Shown: piece after piece, positions 35,801 through 46,886 of the stretch
How the letters are laid out: each line of letters starts with the position of its first letter
How positions within the stretch are numbered: the stretch's first letter is position 1
NCBI GenBank assembly: GCA_964058845.1
Contig: CAXKVR010000049.1
Coordinates: 50,668-114,667, forward strand
DNA from: Carex sylvatica
Lineage: Eukaryota > Streptophyta > Magnoliopsida > Poales > Cyperaceae
Direction of reading: 5' to 3'
Length of the DNA: 64,000 nt
Notes under the pieces: model-generated
What the model saw: the letters and a program-made list of their open reading frames with translations, nothing else
Databases searched by the model: none
What the model was told of the DNA's origin: nothing
Position numbers and translations under genes: made by a program

Positions 35801-37084
35801 CAGTGGTTGTCCTTAACTTTATTTGTATTTGGTTCCGATCCTGATTTGTGCTTAGTCATCTTCAAGTAAAATAATATAAAATTAGATATTTGAATTTTTT
35901 TTAACTGACAACAATGGCAAGGCCACCTTTGACCGTCTCGTTGAGTAATATTATCAGGATTAACCAATGCAAATATTGCTCATATTGGATAACCTTTTAA
36001 ATAATGCTTAATGGCTAAGTTATACCAAAGGGAAAAGCTGCGCTACTACTAATCAGGAAAGGTTATTATTATTATTTTGACAAAGAGGAAAGGTTATTAT
36101 TATAGACTTGTCATCTTCAATTCCTTTTAGCTTTATATAGTTATCATAGACTTGGTTTCAAAAATGGTATATTGTTAAGTCATTGAAACCAATTGCATAT
36201 TTAATAAACCTCTTACTATAAGCTAGTAAAATTGATTAAAGTGAAGTTGTGTCTAGATTTTCAATTTTATTTTCATCCTCTAATAGTCAAATTTAAAACC
36301 GCTTAGATACTATATATATTTCAATGAAGATTTTAAGTTATATTTTTCTAGCCGCCTAATTAATTACCACACGCGAGCCATGTTTCGTTTGACTCTCTAT
36401 TAATTAACATACAGGAGATCTCCATTTCCCATTTAAATATCAGGTCATGCTGTAAAGGACAGCTCCATTTTAATCAAATGGAGAAAATTTAAATGGATAA
36501 TGTTCCAACAATTTGGGCTCACTTTCACTGGCACATTGACAAGTATCTCCTCTCTGAAAGTTTCTAATAAATGTGCACAGAAACCAAGTCTAAACCCACT
36601 CAGACCAATTGAAACAACAAAAATTAAACTGGAGATGTTTATCCCCTTGCCCTCCTAAAAGCAAGACATAGTCAATTAATCATCTCTTATTAAATTTACT
36701 TAACAAAGCACCACCTGATCAATACAAAACCCAAATATAATCACCCCAAAATATATTTTTGAGCAGAAACCAACACACTTGTCTCCACATACTTGGTGCC
36801 TTCCCACCGCACACTTAAACATATATAATTGTAAAGTAGACCGGTTTATTATAAAAAATATAATTATAAGAAAATGGTTAGGTAATATTTGCGTTAAGTC
36901 TTGCTAAATACAGTGCTTCTAGTTTGCAACTAATTTCTGCTACGCTAGCGTTTGATTTTAAGTCAAGGCATTAGACGGGGTTTCTTCAAAGCCTCTTTTA
37001 TCAATCAATTTATTTTTGAAGTATAATTTTTGTTTTTCTTAGTGAATTAGTCATACAACTGTTGCCTTAGCTTTCTGGTCTTCA
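32868..37084. other. Long gap between the two ALA genes
   Basis: 4.2 kb of AT-rich DNA without recognisable exons of either ALA gene on either strand. I looked for the phrases following QR in the family ([28 protein letters not shown]) and saw none. No clear transposon ends were found. It would be intron if the two genes splice together. Confidence 0.5.
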
Positions 37085-37312
37085 CGCAAGTCTTGTCTCT
37101 GCTTTTCTTTCAAATAACATGGCCTCTCTCCTTTCCCTCTCATTATTTTTTTATAATCTCTTAAAATCTGTTATTAAATGCATCACCAATCGCTTCTTTA
37201 CTTTCTCTTCTTGTCTCTTTATCCTTTCACTCAACATCCATTTCAAACCCACCTACTCCAAAACCCTTCCCTTTTCTCCAGTTTTAAAGTCTCTGTTTTT
37301 TATTGACCCTAC

Positions 37313-37349
<37 letters not shown>

Positions 37350-37468
37350 CCTCTGTTTCCAATTTTCATAAACCCTTTTGACCCAAACTAGAAAATACAG
37401 AAAACCTTGAACCTTTGCGCTGATCTCTCCAATTCCATGTCAAATTCATCCCTCTAGCTACAACGGAC
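37085..37468 (+). promoter_or_regulatory. Probable 5' leader of ALA1-like gene with (TC)n
   Basis: Pyrimidine-rich leader with a (CT)n run at about 37318-37347, common in plant 5' UTRs. An ATG-initiated frame of 90 codons (37119-37391) is low-complexity Ser/Leu/Phe and is probably not translated usefully. If it is in the mRNA it would act as an upstream ORF. Confidence 0.4.
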
Positions 37469-40400
37469 ATGGCCACAGAGGTGTCGCCACGCTGTATCCA
37501 CCTGCCGGGCCGCTCCAGCCGGTCGCTTGATCAACTTCCCTCACCTTTACCTCGGCATCTCAGCCCTCGTGCTGAGTCAGACCAACTCACTGCGTCGCCA
37601 AAAGAAACAACTCTAAATGAGGAAGAGTCGCGGCTCGTCTTCATAGCCGATCCGGGTCGAACACTCGCTACTGCCCGGTTTGACATAGCGGGTAACTCAA
37701 TCCGAACTGCTAAGTATTCCCTTCTCACCTTTTTCCCTCGAAATCTTTTCGAACAATTCCATCGAGTCGCGTATGTGTACTTTCTCGCAATTGCCATACT
37801 AAATCAGCTGCCCCAGCTAGCCGTCTTTGGCAGAGGAGCGTCGATTTTCCCCTTAGCAGTTGTTTTACTAGTTACCGCAGTTAAAGATGCATATGAGGAT
37901 TTTCGACGGCACCGATCAGACCGAACAGAAAACCATAGGCTATCCTTTGTTTTCACCAATAATCAGTTTGCATCCAAAAGATGGAAGGAGATCCAAGTTG
38001 GTGATGTCATAAAGGTGTCGGCTAATTCTACTCTACCGGCTGATATGGTGTTGTTATCCACAAGTGACCCGAGTGGAGTTGCATATGTGCAAACACTAAA
38101 CTTAGATGGCGAAGCGAACCTGAAAATCAGGTACGCAAAGCAGGAGACGGTTAGCAGATTGGGAGGGGCAGAGGGATTGGAGGGAGCTGTTATAAATTGT
38201 GAGAACCCGAACAGAAACATTTACGGCTTTCACGCATATTTGGAGATTGACAGGAGGCGTGTATCGCTTGGTCCATTGAATATTGTTTTACGTGGTTGCG
38301 AATTGAAAAACACAGAGTGGGCAATAGGGGTTGTGGTTTATGCCGGGAGTGAGACGAAGGCTATGTTAAACAACTCTGGTACTCCATCTAAGAGAAGCCG
38401 GTTGGAGAGACATATGAACAGAGAAACAGTTTATTTATCGACAATTCTGATTGTGTTGTGCTCAGTTGTTTCTCTTCTTGCTGGTATTTGGCTTGCCAAT
38501 TATAGTGGTGATTTGGATTTGGCACAATTTTTTCACAAAAAGGATTATACTAATGGAATCGAAGCAAATTATAACTACTATGTTCTAGGGGTACAAGTAT
38601 TCTTCACATTTCTCATGTCAGTAATTATTTTCCAAATCATGATACCAATTTCCTTGTATATTTCCATAGAGATGGTACGGCTTGGACAGGCCTACTTCAT
38701 GACTGGTGATAACAATTTATGTGATGGAACCTCGAGCTCTCGGCTTCAATGTAAGGCATTGAATATTAATGAAGATTTGGGTCAGATTAGGTACGTATTT
38801 TGCGACAAAACTGGTACACTAACCCAGAACAAGATGGAGTTTCGGTATGCGAGCATTAATGGAGTAGATTACAGAAACCTGGTCACGACGGGTGCAAGTT
38901 CAAACACAGTTTGGATTCCAAAAATGCGAGTTGAAACCGACCCGAAACTTTTGAGGGACATAATGGGTGACACGGAGCAGGGGAAGTGTATCAGAGATTT
39001 TTTTCTTGCTTTGGCATGTTGTAACACAATTGTGCCATCAGTACTTGATGATGAAACAACTAACATGAAATTAGTTAATTATCAAGGTGAGTCACCCGAT
39101 GAACAGGCACTGGTCTCGGCAGCTGTGGCCTATGGTTTTGTTCTCATTGAGAGAACGTCTGGCTGTATAGTAGTTGACGTGCTAGGAGAGCGTCAGAGGT
39201 ATAATTAAGGAACAATTATATGATTAGAAAATCCATAACCACCTTCAATTCTAGGCAAAAATAAATGACTATAGAAGTATGTATCTTTTTATATGATCGA
39301 TATTTAGTAATTGTGATTTTCATAGTTATCATGATAGTTCCATTTTAAATTTATTTTGCTTTTAGTTATGCTAAACCTTTTTTTCTATTAATCTATTCAC
39401 GCAAAATTGACGAGTTTCTCCATCTCATGCAGCTATAATGTGTTGGGTCTACACGAATTTGATAGTGACAGAAAGCGGATGTCAGTTATCATCGGATGCC
39501 CAGACAATTCCGTTAAGCTGTTCGTGAAGGGTGCTGATAGTTCAATGTTTACTGTCCTTGATAAGACCCAAAACCTGGATGTGACCCGTTTAACCGAAAC
39601 CCACCTTCATAACTACTCAAACATTGGCCTTAGAACCCTGGTTATCGGCATGCGGGACCTCACTAATGCAGAGTTTGAAGAATGGCAGAGCACATATGAG
39701 AGGGCCAGCACAGCACTCCTTGGCCGTGGGACCCAGTTGCGCGCGCTAGCATCCAAGATGGAAACCGAGTTACAACTTCTCGGTGCAACAGGTATAGAAG
39801 ACAAGTTGCAACAGGGTGTGCCTGAGGCAATAGAGAAGTTAAGGCAAGCTGGTATAAAAGTTTGGGTTTTGACCGGGGACAAACAGGAGACGGCTATCTC
39901 AATCGGGTTCTCTTGTAGACTGTTGACGAGAGGGATGAACCAGATTGTGATTAATGCCAATTCCAGGGACTCATGTAGAAAAAATTTAGCAGATGCTGTT
40001 GCCTTGTCGGAGAAGATGATGAGAAATTCAAACGAACAGCAAGGGCTGATAATCGACGGAAATAGCCTTGTATATGTTCTTGAGACTGAATTGGAAGAAC
40101 AGGTACTAAAATCTTGTCTCTATTATTTTCCTTTTCTATTTTCTTCTATTATTTTTCCTTACCAAAGGATTATTTTTTTCTTAACTGGTACAAAATTGAT
40201 GAATGTTTTGCAGCTATTCAAAGTGGCTACCAGGTGTGATGTTGTGTTGTGCTGCCGTGTGGCCCCACTGCAGAAGGCCGGTATTGTTGCTCTTATCAAG
40301 AACCGTACTGATGACATGACACTTGCTATTGGAGATGGTAAGTTCTATACTTGCTCAGTTTCATTGGCAATTTCTGACAGTAGTGCAAGTCTCATTTAGT

Positions 40401-41924
40401 TGGTTAAGGCATTAAATAGGGCAGTTCAATTTGCACCTTCATAAAAGACAAAAATATTTATGTATACCCATACTATGAGAAATATAATAAAGAAAACAAA
40501 TATATCCTCTGTGTCCTCTCTAACCCTTTACCTGCCAATAACCAGAGAGAAGTTTATATTTTAGGTAGTAAAAGAATTGGTGAAATGGCTATTGGATTCT
40601 TATTTTGAGTGCACATATGTAAATTTTCATAAAAGGACTAAATGGGCATTATTTTCTGTAGGAGCAAATGACGTGTCGATGATACAAATGGCGGATGTCG
40701 GGATAGGGCTAAGCGGGCAGGAGGGACGGCAAGCTGTCATGGCCTCTGATTTCGCCATGGCACAATTTAGATTTCTGGTACCCCTTTTGTTGGTGCATGG
40801 CCATTGGAATTATCAAAGAATGGCCTATATGATCCTCTACAACTTTTACCGTAATGCCCTCTACGTATTTGTGCTATTTTGGTAAGTATATCTTTTCCTT
40901 CAATTTTCACTAGTTATTAGCTAAATTTTATTTATAAACCCAATTTTGAGCACTTGACAACAATTTCTTTCCTCTTCTAAATCACAGGTATGTTTTATAC
41001 ACAGCCTTCACACCGACAAATGCCATAAATGAATGGAGTTCCGTTCTATACTCGGTCATATACACTGCCTTACCGACTATAGTAGTAGCTATACTCGACA
41101 AGGATTTGAGCCGTAGTACTCTGATGAACCACCCACAACTCTATGGTTCGGGCCAAAGAGAAGAAAAATACAACCTTAAGCTCTTCATTGGTTTCATGCT
41201 TGATTCTTTGTGGCAAAGTCTTGTGATTTTTTTCTTGCCATTCTTTGCGTACCGGCATAGTGATGTCGACTGGTCTGGCCTAGGTGATTTGTGGCTCCTT
41301 GGTGTAGTTATTTTGGTAAATCTAGACTTGGCTGTTGATGTGATACGGTGGAATTGGATCACCCATGCTGCAATTTGGGGCAGTATTGCTGCCACTTGGA
41401 TTTGCGTCATTATTATCGATTCATTATGGTGGCTTCCTGGTTTCTGGTACGTCTTTCTTTTCTCTTGCCTTATTCTGTTGCAATATTTTGGAAAACTTTT
41501 TACATCCCTGTATATTAATCACCCCCAAAAGTTCTTTTTATGTACAAAGAACAAGTATTGTATTGACATATTCCTACCTTATGAACCAAATTTTAAATGA
41601 CATAAACTTCAAAGTAGCTGTTCTGAAACAAAATTACTAATATTTGTTTTGCTTGGTTTATTCAGGGCAATATATCATATGATGGAATCATGGCGATTTT
41701 GGTTTTGCTTGCTTGGTGTAATAATAGCTGGTTTGGTACCTCATTTTGTGGGGAAAACTTTCTTGGAGTTTGTCATGCCAAGTGATATCCAAATCGCAAG
41801 GGAAATGGAGAAAATTAACAACCCGACCGGTACAACGAGCGTACCTCGTACCTACGATTCATCTGCTGCAACACAACTTGAAGTTCAAATGATACAGCAG
41901 CAGCAACAACAACTTGAGCCATAA
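37469..41924 (+). CDS. ALA1: P4-type ATPase, phospholipid flippase (ALA1-like), complete
   Basis: Six exons: 37469-39198, 39433-40102, 40214-40337, 40662-40881, 40988-41446 and 41666-41924. All are GT-AG and in phase, giving 1153 aa, close to the family's usual length. It flips phospholipids to the cytosolic leaflet; plant ALA proteins normally need an ALIS/CDC50 partner, none of which is encoded here. Landmarks: [12 protein letters not shown] at 88-99, TM1-2, actuator motif DGEA at 213-216, PISLYIS in TM4 (P393), DKTGT with phospho-acceptor D446, [12 protein letters not shown] at 609-612, TGDKQETA, the hinge GDGAND at 840-845, then six C-terminal membrane segments with GHWNYQRM and the ITHAAIWGS phrase. 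The C-tail is short and Gln-rich. DGEA replaces the usual DGET/DGES; the catalytic Glu is kept. The start is the first ATG after a CT-rich leader. The first exon is unusually long because two introns of the upstream copy are absent. Confidence 0.92.
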
Positions 41925-42130
41925 TCATAGAGGGTTCATACATTTTTTTTTTTCTTTTTGTCACAGGAAATTTTTCTTTTTTCGGTTGTGTATATTATTA
42001 GGCTTATTCTTTGAGCTATGGGTCGGCTTCTCACCGGTTTATAGGCTTAGTAGCTATCCAAAGGGGTAGTTTTGCAGATTAAATGAGATGTATATTTATC
42101 ACCTTTATTTTTTGGTATATTAATTATTAC
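41925..42130 (+). other. Probable 3' UTR of the ALA1-like gene
   Basis: T-rich sequence following the TAA. The end is not determined. Confidence 0.35.
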
Positions 42131-44200
42131 ACAGAAATTTATTACATGGAGATCTCTTATGTTGTCCAAGAGCTCAATCAATCTCATTTTTTTTTTGTAT
42201 ATAAAATAAATAGGTTCACTGTGACAAAGTGATTGTCAAAGTTAGATAGATGATGTATCTAACGGAACCGATCTTATTTTTAAATTGTTTCTTAATAAGT
42301 CATTATTTTTTAAATTTCTTCTAATTAAATTTTTAATAGAAAAACCTGCAAGTACAATGTAAATAATATTTTTTGTTAGTGTTGGTGAATTAAAACAACT
42401 TTTCTGTTAATGTAAAGAATTTTTTCGTTGACATAATATTACTTTTTTTTAAAAATTTTTTTACTGACGTGAACATAGTTTTGTCAATGAATAATGCAAC
42501 CAAATTCGATCTCTTGATTGAAGCCAATTGAATTAGATGATTATTAGAAATAACATGATGTTTAGAGACCAATTATGACAAACGCAAATCATTAAATTTA
42601 ATTAATTAATTATGCCGTCATAAATTATTGTCTCCTTTGGTACATTGTATCTTTCATATTTAACAAGTCAAGTGCGTCTCATCAAACAAATCATAGTCAT
42701 TTTTTGTCCTCTTCATTTAATACATTGTACCTTTCGTGCTTAATTGAAATACTGTTTTTAAAACTATACCATGCAGGACATGTTAGCAAAATTCGTCAAG
42801 TCAAATCAGCAAAAATTAATACCAGATGCGACCAGATGCCGATATATTTTTTAGAAATTTAAAATCTAATATTTCGGTAAAAGAGTGATTTTCTTTGAAA
42901 AAAAGATGAAACTATATCAATGGTATAATTTTATCAGGTGCAGGTTTTTAGGACCACACTAATAATACAATTTCAGTGTTTTTCAGACGTTAAATTCCAT
43001 TTATCACATGTGAAGAATTTTTTTTTTTTTAAATTTCTAAAAAAGAAAATCGGGGATGGCACTTAAATCAAAATATATACTTAATAGCTAGGCTTTCTTA
43101 TATGCTAGGGAGGAGTTAGAAATTTTTTGATAAAAGTGGTTGAAAATTAAAATGCATAATATTTGATGAGTAGAATTTGAATTCAAATTCTCTCAATCAT
43201 AAAATATAATTTTAACGATTGTGGTACAACTAAATATTTGTTAATGAATGAATGGAGGAGCTGGAGAATATTAAAAGTTAAAAAATAAAAATAAAATTCA
43301 ATTAAGTTTCTATATACATAATTTAAATTTGAAGATTACAAAACTAGCTTAGTCACTTATAACTAGGTTTTAGATATGTCCTGATTAGATATTAAGAAAT
43401 ATAATATCCAGCGTGAGCTGCTTAACTGTGCAGTGTTTTCTTATTCTTCGCTTAGCATTTATAAAAGTGATTTCATCCTATTATATAGTGTTTGTGGATC
43501 ATCCGATCAAATCAATAAGCTTACTCTTTCTGATCTCGACCATCTATTTCTTATCAGATGGCTGGTATCTAGACTCTAAGACTGTGGACCATCATGACCA
43601 TTCATGACTAAGTGGCAACAGATTGTAAGGGAATCGGGAACGGTTCGATGGGCATCAAATCAAATTTGGCACAATGTCAAGTCAGTACTTCCAACCGATT
43701 TCAAAATTTATATGTGTGCACGAATCTTAATGCGATTTGGATGGTTTAGACTTTAGACCGTCCCACTCGGAGTGCAACTGTGCAGGTGATAACATTAGTT
43801 TTCTTGAATGTGGGTACCTATGTAATCTATGGGCCTGATTGAGATACACAATTATACATTTATAAAACCACTAATCAAGGAAGGGTAGATTGCAAATACA
43901 ACTAATTTTGGGGGCCTATTAAGTTTAAATGGGCTTGTCTGTTCAGTTTTCTCCTCTTTTAGAGAAATGGTAGAAGAGGATAGAAACTCGTGCAACCTGT
44001 TTGTCATATCTTCTTAGGCCTGTCTAGAAAATAATATTTACATAGATCATGATATATTGATATCCTCTTCAAATTACCAAAAATTAACATGGTTGTTTAA
44101 TGTTTGGCAACGTCTCTCTCTCCATTAAAACATCTGATGATAACAAATTGATGATACACTTTTCATCTTACTCTGCGCAATTGCTAATATTAAAATTTAT
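42131..44200. other. AT-rich intergenic DNA, no gene seen
   Basis: No supported gene. Around 43,110-43,260 (GGAGGAGTTAGAAATTTTTTG to TGAATGGAGGAG) there is a possible decayed MITE with inverted tips. Confidence 0.35.
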
Positions 44201-44262
44201 GGGTAAAGATATTGACAGAACTATTTTGACTTCATACAGTACGCTAGTTATATATATATATA

Positions 44263-44684
44263 GAGGTTGGCTACTATGCTTATATAAGCATATCCCCACA
44301 TATGCTTATAACTCATTTTTGTGCTTCCAATGTCCAAATGGTCGATCTGAACCGTTCATCTTGTTCTCCATATTAATATGTGCTTGGAAACTAAATTTTA
44401 CATTTTTCTGAATTTTTTTAATATTTATTAAGCCACTTTGAAAATCGCTGATCCAACGGTGGCTGCACAAAACAGTAAAATCAGCAACCACCGTTGGATT
44501 AATAATTTTCAAAATGGCTTAATAAATAGTAAAAAAATTCAGAAAAATATAAAATTTAGTTTCCAAGCACATATTAATATGGAGAACAAGATGAACGGTT
44601 CAGATCGACCATTTGGACATTGAAAGCACAAAAATGAGTTATAAGCATATGTGGGGATATGCTTATATAAGCATAGTAGCCAAC

Positions 44685-44687
<3 letters not shown>
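44263..44687. mobile_element. Near-perfect hairpin MITE, GAGGAG-type family
   Basis: About 180 bp at each side pair almost perfectly: GAGGTTGGCTACTATGCTTA at left, mirrored by AAGCATAGTAGCCAACCTC at right, with GCATATCCCCACATATGC inside each. The loop contains a second pairing (CCAACGGTGG / CCACCGTTGG). The arms share the blocks TACTATTTATTAAG-like and GTCGATCTGAACCG with 14901-15287 and 57027-57448. Flanks are TATATA runs, so the duplication length is ambiguous. The near identity of the arms means a recent insertion. Transcription would give a long hairpin RNA. Confidence 0.85.

Positions 44688-44726
<39 letters not shown>
44688..44726. repeat. (TA)n microsatellite
   Basis: A run of TA dinucleotides directly abutting the hairpin MITE. 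Confidence 0.9.
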
Positions 44727-44729
<3 letters not shown>

Positions 44730-44794
44730 CTCATTTTGTCTCTATTGATTGTGTGTTACGTGAAGCCAAAATAGATCTGTCAACATCTTTACCC

Positions 44795-46598
44795 AGATTT
44801 AAGCCTTGAAACTAATTATAAGGATAATCATGCAAGGCTTCCAAACAGTTGACAGTACAAGACGAAATTAATTGAACAAATAATAGAGCGTGAACGGTTT
44901 AAAATATTATCTGGACATACCATGTTTAAGAGAACATAATCTCAAGCGCCTCCAAACAATCAAGGCACATCTCATGTGGTACCGTGTTTCTCTAACAGAA
45001 CAAGGAAACAACAAGCATGTGTGATGCAAGATCAAATCAAATCCAAGTAATTAAATTATGATCATTATATTAGTTATATAATGAACTTTATATTAGTAAA
45101 ATATTTATTCGATTTGATTCAATTTTGTTTTCTTTTGCATGAGTCTATTAAGATATTGATTAGTACATTGTGCCTATTTATGTGTCTTAAAATAACATGG
45201 AGAGTGTTACTTTTTGTCACTAGACTAAAGACTGGAACCTGTTCTTTCCGATCAATCAATAAAATATCAAAAATTAAAATCTGAAGCCGTGGCAACAACC
45301 ACTCGAACCTATGCATTGTACCATATCCCCGCGCGCTGTGTGTGTTAAAAATCTCAAATATTTTGTAACAATTTTGGTGGTTAATTTTAAATTGTTAACC
45401 AAGTAGAAAACTTAAATTTTTTTTTTCCTCTCCATTAAATTACCTCAACTCAGCTTGTAGCATTTTAAAAAGACAACCCGTAAAATATACAATTTACAAC
45501 AATATTTATAAACGCATGATATAGGAATGCATGGGTATAAAACATAAAAGACGCATCTTGCATAGTGGGTCAGATGTGTACCTTAATTAAACAGGCGGCC
45601 TCCAAAAACTTAGCTAGGTTTTTGGTTTTGGAACTTGGGTTGGAGACAGCCCCAAAGAGCAGTGCTGCCTCACAAGGGAACTAGGGTTTGTACGGGAAGC
45701 ATTACCTGGTCTGGTGTGGACCCAACCTACCAGGTGGTCGATTCCAAAAATTTCTTGTAGGGACAATTTCTTTGTTCTTGGTTAGTTAACATGTACAACT
45801 TGTTGTAATATCGCCAGCTTTCGGGACTGATATGAAATAGTCTCGTTTGATGATTGACATGAGCAATATATCCCCTACAACCATGTAGCCTATAAATAAT
45901 TGAGGTGGAATTTTTGCATGATGCTTTGGATAGCGGATTTGAGAGACATGGTAAAAAATAAACAGTGATTATGTTTTTTGCTGTGAAGAAAAAGTTGAGA
46001 ATGAACAGTTCTGTTCAATATATACAGGCACAAATATTATAAGTATTGCACATTTGCTGTCTACAAAATTGTCATGCAAAAGATTGCATAAGCATCTCTA
46101 TCGTTTGGAAAAATGTTATGTCAATTCATCATATTCAGCATTATTGCTTGTATGACATATGCAATTTTTAGATTTTAAAATTTGTGGATACTTATGTAGA
46201 AATTTAATTTCAGTTTTCACATTCTAATTTTATTAATTATGATATGATCTCACTAATGTTCTAATGGTGGACAAGTCGAAAACATGCACTTTATGATAGC
46301 ATTATGTAAAATTTGCATATTATACATAATAATTCATGTTTTTCGATTATATCAATATATATAATGACGGTTTATTTAAGCAAGATAAATATAACAAAAA
46401 CTACGATGATCCTACATTGATACGATTGATGGACATAATTGATTTAGAACTTTTCAATAATGACAAAATGTTGACCACACAAAAGTTATATGCACAAAAC
46501 ATAATTATAAGAATTCACAAATGATTCAAGTCGGAAATTATTGGATCATCATTCCACATCGGACTTATATGTAAAATAATTTTGTATTTCGGAACTTG
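44795..46598. other. Intergenic DNA, no gene seen
   Basis: No supported gene. 45,590-45,830 is noticeably GC-richer than its surroundings (GGAGACAGCCCCAAAGAGC, CACAAGGGAACTAGGG) but opens no frame I recognise. Confidence 0.35.
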
Positions 46599-46599
46599 C

Positions 46600-46795
46600 T
46601 AGCATGCTATGCGTAGCATAGAGGGCCTCCGTGCAATGGCTCAATATTTAATTTTTCAAAATCTTAACGGCCGATCTACCGTTAGGATTTTAAAAATCAT
46701 ATTAATATGTATAACAAGATCGACCGTTAGGATTTTGAAAAGTCTAATATTGAGCCGTTGCACGAAGGCCCTCTATGCTACGCATAGCATGCTAG
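46600..46795. mobile_element. Small palindromic element
   Basis: An inverted repeat of about 52 bp per arm: GCTAGCATGCTATGCGTAGC at left with its mirror at 46771-46793. Both arms continue through AGAGGGCCT. The interior repeats CCGTTAGGATTTT in both orientations. No target duplication was found. Non-coding. Confidence 0.65.
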
Positions 46796-46886
46796 CATAT
46801 TCCTTATATTTCATACTATAAATTTTATATTAAATTAGAAGTAATCAATAAAACTTAGAATATTTTGAACAGTAATGTGTCATATC

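Larger units (their letters stand above)
44201..44794. mobile_element. MITE (GGGTAAAGATATTGACAGA ends) hosting a nested MITE
   Basis: The left end GGGTAAAGATATTGACAGAA and right end TCTGTCAACATCTTTACCC are inverted. So are the sub-terminal TTTTGACTTCATACAG and GTGAAGCCAAAATAG. Another MITE (44263-44687) occupies its interior. It is the same family as 25924-26358. Confidence 0.65.

Noticed and set aside
32868..37084. Missing 3' exons of the half-length ALA gene
   Set aside because: I searched for the family phrases after QR ([26 protein letters not shown]) in this gap and found none.
37119..37391. 90-codon ATG frame before the ALA1-like gene
   Set aside because: It is composed of CT-repeat-derived Ser/Leu and lies in the expected 5' leader. 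It is better seen as a possible upstream ORF than a gene.
45590..45830. GC-richer island as a possible microRNA or retro-copied gene
   Set aside because: No open frame, no hairpin of precursor type and no known plant microRNA sequence was recognised.
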